From contig JBEKLJ010000012.1 of NCBI GenBank assembly GCA_050010255.1, forward strand, positions 1 to 28,047: a stretch of DNA of 28,047 nucleotides. Direction: 5' to 3'. Positions 16,801 through 22,655 of the stretch are shown here, in pieces (position 1 is the stretch's first letter; the number at the start of each line of letters is the position of its first letter). A program made the translations under genes and the position numbers. The stretch is from JBEKLJ01 sp050010255. GTDB lineage: Bacteria; Acidobacteriota; Terriglobia; Bryobacterales; Bryobacteraceae. Under the pieces are notes generated by a model. The model worked only from the letters and a program-made list of their open reading frames with translations, searched no databases and was not told where the DNA came from.

Positions 16801-18952
16801 CCTGGCCGGCCTCTTCGGCGCGCGCGGCGGACTCGGCGGCAAGCTGGCGCGCTTCAGCCAGCTCGGCGTCGTTGGGGAACTCCGCGTCGGCGGAAGCCGC
16901 CAGCGCCAGCGCGCGGGCGAAGTCGCCGGAGGCGACGGCGCGTTCGATCTGCTCCATCCATCGCGCCTTGGCCTCGACCAGGGCCTGCTGGTCCTTCTTC
17001 TTGGTGACGCGTTCGACCTCGAAGCCCAGGCCCGGGTACTGGCCGTAGATCGCCCCGAGGATCTCCCACTGCCCCAGCGCCTCGGCGTACTGGCCGCGTT
17101 CCTCGTGGTAGCGCGCCTTGGCCGCGATCGAGTTCACCAGATCGCGCTTCTCGCGCATGGGCTTGACCTGGCGTTCGAAGTGCGATTCGCCGGGGAACTG
17201 CGCCACCGCCTGCTCGAGGATGTGCACGCGGCGGTCGAGGTCGGGCTCGGTCTCCACCTGCCGGCCGATCACGGCGATGCGCGCGGAGTGCTGCTGTCGC
17301 TGCCGCTCCTCGATGTCGAACTTCAGCGCCTGGAAGAGCGCATGGCCGGGATACTTCCCTAGCCACTCGCCGGCGATGGCGAGCGCCTGAGCGAAGTTCT
17401 GGTCGGCGAGGTGCTTGCGCGCCTCCGCGTAGGAGTGCTTCAGCGACTCGTGCTCGCTGCGGACCTTGTTATAGAAGCTCTGGTAAGAAGCGGCGCGCTC
17501 GGGCGTGGCGGTCTCGGGCGCCTTTTGATCCAGCTCCAGCACGCGCTCCATCTTGCTCAGCGCCGTGGTGACTTCTCCGGCGTTCCAGGCCTCCTGCGCC
17601 GCCTGGTAAAGGCTCTCCTTCTCCTTCCGCGCCCGCACGTACTCCTCTTCCAGGCGGTCGATCTCGCTCAGCAACTGCGCCGCGCCCGGCTCGCCGGGCT
17701 TCAACTGAAGGACGTTCCCGATGGCCTCGCGCGCCGGCCCGTAAGCCTGGTTGTCGATGTGCTGCCTGGCCAGCCGCAGCCAGTCCTCGATCTTCTGCGT
17801 GACCGTCTTGTTCTCGATGCTGGTCTTCAGGCCCAGCGCCGGGGCGTTTCCGGGATCGAGCTGAAGCACCTCCTGGATCTTCTGCAGCGCCAGCGGATAC
17901 TCGTTGTGCTCGAAACGCGTGCGCGCGCTCTCGAGCAGTAGGCCGATGGTCTTCTGCCGCTGCGCCTGCTCGATCTGCCGGCGGAGCGGGGTGATGGCCG
18001 GGTCGATGTGCCCCTCGGCCTCGAGCTCGCCTAGGATCTCGAGCGCAAACGGGGCATCGCCCTGCTCGAAGGCTTTGGCGGCGCGGTCGATGCGCGGCTG
18101 GATGCGTGCGGGGTCGAAGAACTCGATTGGCTCGTCGCGGAGGGCCTTTTGCAGCGTTTCGGCGAATTCGCGCGCGCTCGAATAGCGGTTCCAGGGCTGC
18201 TTGGCAAGGGCCTTGTGGACGACGCGGCTCAGCGTCTGGCTCACGGCCGGGTTGATGTCCGAAACCGGCGGAGGCGCCACGCGCAGGATGGAGTCGGCGA
18301 TGTCGGATTCCTTGGCGCCCTCGAACGGGCGGCGGCGCGTGAGCACCTCGTAGCAGACCACGCCCAGGGCGTAGATGTCGGAGGCGGGCGTGGCCGGCTT
18401 CATCTGGAGCTGTTCCGGGGCCATGTAGACCAGCGTGCCCTTGAGGCCCACGGACTGGTCCGCCTGCGTCATGTGCGCCACGCCGAAATCGATGATCTTC
18501 ACCGCGTCGTCGTCCATCACGAACAAGTTGCTGGGCTTGATGTCGCGATGGATGAGGCCGCGCTCGTGGGCGGCTTGCAGTCCGCGGCAGGCCTGGCAGA
18601 CGATGTCCGCCACGCGCTCGACGGTGAGGCGATGGCTGGCGGTGCGAATGAGCTTGTCCAGGGTGGCCCCCGCCAGCAAGGGCATCACGAAGAACGGCTT
18701 GCTCTGGCCGTCGTCCTCGAACTCGCCCACGTCGAAAATCTCGATGATGTTGGGATGGCTGAGCGCAGCCAGGACCTCGCATTCCTTGAAGAACAACTGC
18801 AGGGCGGCGCGGTTCGGCGCGTCGCGCAGCGTCTTGAGGGCGACGTCACGCTTGACCACACCGTCCCAGGCGCGGAAGACCAACCCCATTCCGCCCCGGC
18901 CGAGCACCTCCTGGATTTCGTAGCGATCCTTCAGCTTGTCGGGAATCGACAT
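13817..18952 (-). CDS. Giant membrane Ser/Thr protein kinase with TPR and PEGA domains
   Basis: A 1711-residue Hanks-type kinase that should phosphorylate proteins on Ser/Thr in the cytoplasm. The kinase domain covers about residues 11-270: glycine loop GRGGMG (18-23), Lys40, HRDIKPSN (135-142), DFG (155-157) and APE (178-180), all intact. Residues about 275-917 are helical TPR-like repeats, and about 934-1050 is a Pro/Ala-rich linker. A single membrane segment lies near 1057-1080. Outside are several PEGA-type beta domains (about 1095-1540) and a C-terminal beta-sandwich-like domain (about 1545-1711). Start: ATG 18952 has GGAGG 7 nt upstream; the longer frame from 18997 adds 15 residues with no such site. 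A TATTCT at 19063-19058 may be its -10. It heads the block with the tolC-type and TPR genes. Ligand and targets are unknown. Confidence 0.93.
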   Translation of the reverse strand: MSIPDKLKDRYEIQEVLGRGGMGLVFRAWDGVVKRDVALKTLRDAPNRAALQLFFKECEVLAALSHPNIIEIFDVGEFEDDGQSKPFFVMPLLAGATLDKLIRTASHRLTVERVADIVCQACRGLQAAHERGLIHRDIKPSNLFVMDDDAVKIIDFGVAHMTQADQSVGLKGTLVYMAPEQLQMKPATPASDIYALGVVCYEVLTRRRPFEGAKESDIADSILRVAPPPVSDINPAVSQTLSRVVHKALAKQPWNRYSSAREFAETLQKALRDEPIEFFDPARIQPRIDRAAKAFEQGDAPFALEILGELEAEGHIDPAITPLRRQIEQAQRQKTIGLLLESARTRFEHNEYPLALQKIQEVLQLDPGNAPALGLKTSIENKTVTQKIEDWLRLARQHIDNQAYGPAREAIGNVLQLKPGEPGAAQLLSEIDRLEEEYVRARKEKESLYQAAQEAWNAGEVTTALSKMERVLELDQKAPETATPERAASYQSFYNKVRSEHESLKHSYAEARKHLADQNFAQALAIAGEWLGKYPGHALFQALKFDIEERQRQQHSARIAVIGRQVETEPDLDRRVHILEQAVAQFPGESHFERQVKPMREKRDLVNSIAAKARYHEERGQYAEALGQWEILGAIYGQYPGLGFEVERVTKKKDQQALVEAKARWMEQIERAVASGDFARALALAASADAEFPNDAELAEARQLAAESAARAEEAGQALAQGQALWQQQSFEDGQTAMRRALELEPKNPAIRNAVVETLVERARALVDSDWRAAEPLIQQALEIEPNHVLAKNLRITAQDHKRDEAVIRCFTQAREFRVAGDFAGALAEAEKCLAQYPLDPRLAQLRDILVREQNAAGRLKARSADLETLRQIEEQAGAAASPSELASILERARSVAAPYVEDAEFGMILGGLEHRLAAWPPEAAEAAALGASVAAAPPVPPVAAPVADEIPTAATLLPETLLSAVPPPPAGPEAPFSPTGMFAASGMPLPAAVEAQPAPPGAGPAAPPLFPAGPPPLAAPFGPLPPGAPPPAWPAPPYGAPGAPPPAPLPRKPGLNPALLWGGVGALAVAVLVLTSIFVIPKLRRPPPPAGSSVRVEVRTWPPGAVVRVNGKIRGTSNFQLEAEPGAYQIEAALEGYQPASTTAQLKRGLTAPVELTLQPLPQTVRLITDLTSGQVTLDNQAPRELQDGQVTIDAVTPGKHTLKLAGRSGQADFTFELVPGAVPLLDGPLNVKNVSGLIVSSFANRARVYATLSPAKVDVDGRPAGEAGAEGLQIASLASGAHELTVSDGRTQLKKVIEAGVAPVLTAFFQSDENIGTIVVLAAEDDVDVYIDGQKYRRQTSRGGQLRIPRPPRQYRVRVAKQGFQDVPEQVAEVRKGEEKRVIFNLVPLPTTAHLTIQGTPGAQVFIDSAPAGSLLADGHFQVSNLSPGEHTIELRKDRMRSHPMRRTFVAGQTVALLDSDVTLLGGPGTLRLNLTPASAQATVTRAGHPPQALSGQTTELDEGSYIVTASAPGYFERSERVQIVGGQTASLTLTLTRVPRGPSAMGMEGWEDAAAWSPSEGWYVRRGGGFVLYRPTGRPGVYSLTLMAASGGLLRGKNLEWVVGFRDPRNYTLFRLDKESFRRISCVNGRRTELLKQPHRLGLKDVAVTLQIEVTPTTVVTRAQNQGQWIALDSWTAPDAHFVDGRFGLLVEGRDEVRLSGFKFTPKE

Positions 18953-19114
18953 TGGCCCGCCTCCGACGCGCTCCGCGGCCCCCCGCCCCGCAGTCACTCT
19001 CTCCGGCTGGCTCGGCCCGCCAGCCCGGAGCCTGGGGCCCAGTTCAGTTCACTGGCGAGAATAGCACGGAAACAACGGATATGACACGGCACAACCCTGC
19101 CGGGGGCCTTGGGA

Positions 19115-19120
19115 TATCCT
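19115..19120 (+). promoter_or_regulatory. Candidate leaderless -10 (TATCCT) of DUF2007-like gene
   Basis: TATCCT (four of six consensus bases) is followed by GAAATC and ATG 19127, placing predicted +1 on the start codon. No Shine-Dalgarno sequence is close enough to serve. Confidence 0.45.
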
Positions 19121-19126
19121 GAAATC

Positions 19127-19642
19127 ATGGCCGGGGAAAACGAATTGGTCACCATCTTCCGCTCCGCGGATTCCGAAGCCGAAGAACAGGCCGCGGCCGT
19201 CCGCGACATACTGGCGAACGCGAGCATCGAGGCCAGGGTCTTCGACGACTCGGCGCCCGGCGTCCCCGAGGGCGCCTTCGAGGTGCGCGTCGCCCTGGCG
19301 CAGCAGGCCGACGCCGAGCGGCTCATCGATGCGCAGCGGGAGTTCCTTCCCCCGGCGCTCGATCTCTCGCACGGCTTCGACATGGTTCCGGTGTTTGCTT
19401 CCGACGCGCCGAACGCGGAGATGCTGGCGACCGGGATGCGCAGCGTCCTCGAAGCCCAGGGCATCCCCTCGGTGCTCGTCAGCGGCTCCATGTTCCCGAG
19501 CCTGCCCTTCGAGATCCGCGTGCCCCAGGCGCGGCTCGAGGAGGCGCGCAAGGCTATCGCCGCGGCCGAGGAGGCCGGCCCGTCAGCCGCCGAGGAGGGC
19601 GAGCGCGAGACCGAGGGTGGCCCGGCGGAAACGTCGGTCTGA
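19127..19642 (+). CDS. DUF2007-like putative signal-transducing protein
   Basis: A 171-residue soluble protein that seems to contain two copies of a small alpha-beta domain of DUF2007 type. The first runs over about residues 6-75 (LVTIFRSADSEAEEQAAAV, then ILANASIEARVFDD). The second runs over about 85-155 (DMVPVFASDAPNAEMLATG, then VLEAQGIPSVLVSG). Each domain starts with a strand and then a helix, and the motif of an index-like strand (EVRVALAQQADAERLI and EIRVPQARLEEARKAI) closes it. The tail is Glu/Gly-rich. The biochemical role of DUF2007 is not known. Start: ATG 19127 fits the leaderless TATCCT; a TTG six codons upstream is an alternative. It is divergent from the giant kinase gene by 174 bp. 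Confidence 0.72.
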   Translation: MAGENELVTIFRSADSEAEEQAAAVRDILANASIEARVFDDSAPGVPEGAFEVRVALAQQADAERLIDAQREFLPPALDLSHGFDMVPVFASDAPNAEMLATGMRSVLEAQGIPSVLVSGSMFPSLPFEIRVPQARLEEARKAIAAAEEAGPSAAEEGERETEGGPAETSV

Positions 19643-19742
19643 GGCCGCGGGAACAGCGCTCAGCCGCGTGACGCTGCGCATTGGCGCCTGCCGCAGAGCT
19701 TGCGGTTGGCCCATGAAACAACGCACCGCCGCTTTCTAGAAC

Positions 19743-19767
19743 GAGGGCGCGCCGTAGGCGCGCCCTC
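19743..19767 (-). terminator. 11-bp GC hairpin, probable terminator
   Basis: GAGGGCGCGCC and GGCGCGCCCTC form a perfect 11-bp stem with a 3-nt loop. On the minus strand it is followed by GTTCT. It is the natural 3' end of the candidate ncRNA and may also stop plus-strand reading from the DUF2007-like gene, which has a further weaker stem at 19686-19710. Confidence 0.6.
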
Positions 19768-20041
19768 ATGCCTGACAGCGCCGGGTGGTCTGTCAGGCGG
19801 CTTCAGGCAGTGCCGGGGTCAAGACACCGCCTCGAACGCCGTAGCTGACGCTGGTGCTGCCCATCCGCTCGGTCTCGAGCCGGGTGGAGGAGTACCATCT
19901 CCCCCGCCCACGACGGGACAACAGCCGACTCCCTGGTCCCGATGGAGAACCGCAGTGCGGTGGCATGCGTCGGGACAAGGAGCCTTGTTTTCATACTCAT
20001 GGACTCACGCTCGACACTCCCGCGGGAACCCATCCACGCCC
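19743..20041 (-). ncRNA. Candidate structured non-coding RNA, about 300 nt
   Basis: A strong promoter at 20048-20076 predicts transcription leftward from about 20041. The RNA would form, 5' to 3': a GTCCCGA/TCGGGAC stem (19976-19970 with 19942-19936) enclosing a 5-bp ACCGC/GCGGT hairpin; an 11-position stem with a 6-nt loop (19909-19882, one mismatch and one G-U); a 5-bp stem (19880-19867); an 8-bp CCTGACAG/CTGTCAGG stem (19797-19771); and a final 11-bp GC stem (19767-19743). A second GTCCC at 19919-19915 competes for the middle GGGAC, so two folds are possible. Small frames cover it, the longest 76 codons (19803-20033), but their third positions are only about 70% GC and they resemble no family I know. 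I see no RNase P, tmRNA or SRP RNA hallmarks. Confidence 0.6.
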
Positions 20042-20047
20042 ATCGGA

Positions 20048-20076
20048 ACTATAAGGGCAGCCCGCTGCACTGTCAA
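20048..20076 (-). promoter_or_regulatory. Near-consensus sigma-70 promoter
   Basis: On the minus strand TTGACA (20076-20071) is followed by exactly 17 bases and TATAGT (20053-20048). This is the best match to the sigma-70 consensus found in the window. It points away from lysR and no known gene follows, only the structured region. Predicted +1 is about 20041. Confidence 0.8.
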
Positions 20077-20117
20077 ATCTTAAGATCTGAAATAATCGTT
20101 TAGTAAGACTGAACGAT
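20077..20117. promoter_or_regulatory. Two dyads in the lysR/ncRNA shared upstream region
   Basis: ATCTTAAGAT (20077-20086) is a perfect 10-bp palindrome touching the -35 of the minus-strand promoter. ATCGTTTAGT-AAG-ACTGAACGAT (20095-20117) is a dyad matching at 9 of 10 positions and contains a T-N11-A (20100 to 20112), the LysR-type box. Their centres are about 24 bp apart. Binding by the adjacent LysR protein is inference from the divergent layout. Confidence 0.5.
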
Positions 20118-20161
20118 CCGGGCCACGCGCTTCTGGTGGTCCCGCGTCGCGGAGGCTCCCC

Positions 20162-21082
20162 ATGGAGATCCACCAACTTGAACTGTTTCTGGCGGTGATG
20201 GAATCCTCGAGCCTGACCCGGGCAGCGGGGAAGGCATACCTCTCGCCCGGCGCGGTCAGCATGCAGCTCCACAAGCTGGCGGCCGAATTGCGCACCGAAC
20301 TCTTTGCCCGGTCCGGCAAGCGGCTGCTGCCGACCCCGGCGGCGTTTCGCTTGGCGGAACACGCCCGAGCGGTGGTCCGGCAAGTCCGCCAGATCCAGCA
20401 GGAGTTCGAGAACGACCCCTCCACGGACACGCGGCCGTTCCATCTTGCCACCGGCGCCACAACGCTGATTAACCGCTTGGGCCGCCCGCTTCGCCTGTTG
20501 CGCAAGAAGTATCCCCGGACGGAGATCCGGGTGACCGTCGCCCAGACCGAGGAGATCGTGGCCGGGGTGCTGGACCGGCGATTCGACCTCGGCCTCATCT
20601 CGCTGCCGTTCGCCGAGGAGGGTCTTACGATTCTGCCGCTCTTCGACGAGGAGCTCCTGGGATTGCGTCCTTCCCCGACTCGCGTCCGCGGCGGGGGCAG
20701 CGTGAGCACGGTCCAGGCCTCCGAGCTGGCCGGTGTTCCCTTTCTGCTGTATCCGAAGAGAAGCAACATGCGGTCGATCATCGACCGGTTCTTCGAGGAG
20801 ATCGGGCTGAACCCGCGCGTGATCATGGAGGCGGACGACACGGAGGCTATCAAGCGCCTGGTGGAGTCCGGCTTCGGCTATTCCATCCTGCCGCAGTTCG
20901 CGCTGAGAGGGCGGATGAGGTTCTACCAGACCTTCCGCGTCGCGGGGCGCCGGCTGGTCCGGCACCAGGCGCTGGCCATGGCCCGCACGGAATACCCCCG
21001 GGCGCTCACCGAATCCATCGCCGCTTTCCTTCAGGCCGACTTGGCCCAGGAACAGCAGTCTGATCTTACGGGCGATCGATGA
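20162..21082 (+). CDS. LysR-family transcriptional regulator
   Basis: A 306-residue LysR-type regulator, a cytoplasmic tetramer that responds to a small ligand. The winged helix-turn-helix is at about residues 2-60 (LELFLAVMESSSLTRAAGKAYLS is the helix-turn-helix core, given here in part: SLTRAAGKAYLSPGAVS). A linker helix follows, and the periplasmic-binding-like effector domain spans about 88-295. Length is typical. GGAGG lies six nt before ATG 20162. Two dyads 45-85 bp upstream are candidate sites for autoregulation and for control of the divergent promoter at 20048-20076. The 3' end overlaps the convergent GH28 gene by 17 bp, so it may also relate to the glycosidase genes, but the ligand is unknown. 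Confidence 0.93.
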   Translation: MEIHQLELFLAVMESSSLTRAAGKAYLSPGAVSMQLHKLAAELRTELFARSGKRLLPTPAAFRLAEHARAVVRQVRQIQQEFENDPSTDTRPFHLATGATTLINRLGRPLRLLRKKYPRTEIRVTVAQTEEIVAGVLDRRFDLGLISLPFAEEGLTILPLFDEELLGLRPSPTRVRGGGSVSTVQASELAGVPFLLYPKRSNMRSIIDRFFEEIGLNPRVIMEADDTEAIKRLVESGFGYSILPQFALRGRMRFYQTFRVAGRRLVRHQALAMARTEYPRALTESIAAFLQADLAQEQQSDLTGDR

Positions 21083-22505
21083 GGCTGCCGTTCACCTTCA
21101 CGGCGGTGAGCCTGAGCCCCTCGACGTTTTCGATTACGTCCGGCTGGGCCACATTGTCGAACGTGCAGGCCTCCAGGCGAACGTCCCGGATGGGCACCGA
21201 GGCGTAACCGCGGAGGTATAGCGCGTACTTGCTCTTCCGCGAGGTCACGTTCCGCATCTCGATGTCGCGGACCACCGGAGGGTATTTCCCGGTATTCCCC
21301 TCTTCATAGGAGAGGTCGATCTGAAGCACCGCGTCGGCCACCTGCCCGACGGTCACGTTGCGCATCCGGACGTGCTCGATGAAGCCGCCGCGCACCGAGT
21401 TGGTCTTGAGCCGCAGGACGCGATCCAGGTTGGCGCTGTCCATCCGGCAATTCTCGGCGAACACGTTGCGCACGCCGCCGGAAGCTTCGCTGCCGATGGT
21501 GACTCCGCCGTGCCCGCCTTTCATCTCACAGCCACGGATCACGACGTTCTCGGTGGGCGCCCCCACCCGGCGCCCGTCCCGGTTGCGGCCGGACTTGATG
21601 GCGATGCAGTCGTCGCCCGTGTCGAACAGGCAATCCTCGATCAGCACGTCCCGGCAGCACTCCGGATCGCATCCGTCGTTGTTGGGCCCGTGACTGACCA
21701 CCTTTAGCCCGCGCACGACCACGTTGGTGCATAGCACGGGATGGATCTCCCACATTGGGGAGTTCACGATGGTGACGCCGTCGACGAGCACGTTTCGGCA
21801 CTGGTATGGCTGGATGAACTGCGGCCGCAGATAGTTGCCCTCGCCGAAGACCCGTTCCTGCACGGGCACGTCTTTCTCGCCCATCCCGAAGAGGAGGCCC
21901 CGCGCTGTCCGCTGGCTGGGGCCGCCCTGGCCTCCCCCGTGTTCCCTCCTGCCCGTCCAGGGCCACCAGTGCTCCAAGCCGGACTGTCCGTCCAGAATCC
22001 CGTCGCCCGTCACGGCGATGTTCTCCTGCCGGTAGGCGTAGATGAACGGCGAATAGTTCATGCACTCCACGCCTTCCCAGCGCGTGAAGACCACCGGCAG
22101 ATACTGGCTGGGCTCGGTGCTGAACCGGAGCCTCGCGCCGGAGGAGACATGCAGGTTGACGTTGCTGCGGAGATGGATGGCGCCGGTCAGAAAATCGCCC
22201 GCGGGGATGACGACGCGCCCCCCGCCCCTCTGGGTGCATGCCGCGATGGCGCGGCGGATCGCCTCAGTCGCGTCGGTCTTGCCGCCGGCCACGGCGCCGT
22301 AGCGCGTGATGTCGAACTGCCGGTCAGGGAATCGCGGAGGCGTGATCCGCCGCAGGATCGCGGCCGCCTCTTCCCAGGCGTCGCCGGCGATCGGGGCCGC
22401 CGAGAAAATGGGCCTCGCAACCAGCCCGGCCGCGCCTGCCGCACCGACCAAGCGCAGAAACCCGCGGCGGGTGCTGTCCCGCACGCCGCTGGTCTCATCC
22501 ATCAT
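21066..22505 (-). CDS. Tat-exported GH28 polygalacturonase-like glycosidase
   Basis: A 479-residue right-handed beta-helix enzyme expected to hydrolyse galacturonic acid linkages in pectin or rhamnogalacturonan. The N-terminus has a twin-arginine signal (STRRGFLRLVGAAGAAG), so it is exported folded. The GH28 catalytic motifs are all present: NNDGCD (275-280, usual NTDxxD), GDDC (297-300), GGHGG with His332, and RLKTN near 369. A FDITRYGAVAGGKTDAT block near 65 opens the beta-helix, as in family members. Start: ATG 22505 has AGGAGG at an 8-nt spacing; a GTG three codons upstream would lie inside that site. It is followed on the same strand by nothing but the convergent lysR, and is preceded 150 bp away by GH3, so the two glycosidases may be co-transcribed. 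Confidence 0.93.
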   Translation of the reverse strand: MMDETSGVRDSTRRGFLRLVGAAGAAGLVARPIFSAAPIAGDAWEEAAAILRRITPPRFPDRQFDITRYGAVAGGKTDATEAIRRAIAACTQRGGGRVVIPAGDFLTGAIHLRSNVNLHVSSGARLRFSTEPSQYLPVVFTRWEGVECMNYSPFIYAYRQENIAVTGDGILDGQSGLEHWWPWTGRREHGGGQGGPSQRTARGLLFGMGEKDVPVQERVFGEGNYLRPQFIQPYQCRNVLVDGVTIVNSPMWEIHPVLCTNVVVRGLKVVSHGPNNDGCDPECCRDVLIEDCLFDTGDDCIAIKSGRNRDGRRVGAPTENVVIRGCEMKGGHGGVTIGSEASGGVRNVFAENCRMDSANLDRVLRLKTNSVRGGFIEHVRMRNVTVGQVADAVLQIDLSYEEGNTGKYPPVVRDIEMRNVTSRKSKYALYLRGYASVPIRDVRLEACTFDNVAQPDVIENVEGLRLTAVKVNGSLIDRP

Positions 22506-22655
22506 TACTGACACCTCCTGGCGTTGCGCCGGTCTGTGCCGGCTCTTCCCGGCCGACCCTCCGTCAACCCGCGCGCGCGACCGTCTTCCGTTCTACAGCT
22601 ATCCGCCCGGGTTCCGCAAGCTCCACCCGGCACGACAGTGTCCAGCCCCGACGAC

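Noticed and set aside
19803..20033. 76-codon minus-strand frame, and a 61-codon frame at 19793-19978, inside the candidate ncRNA
   Set aside because: No family resemblance, third-position GC only about 70% against the very high GC of neighbouring genes, weak ribosome sites, and the same DNA forms several stems. Not fully excluded.
19743..20041. Known housekeeping RNA (RNase P, tmRNA, SRP, 6S) or common riboswitch
   Set aside because: No GAGGAAAGTC core, no tRNA-like ends with a tag frame, no GGAAGGAAGCAG-type SRP loop, no single long 6S-like hairpin, and no aptamer core I could recognise. Only a covariance-model search would settle this.
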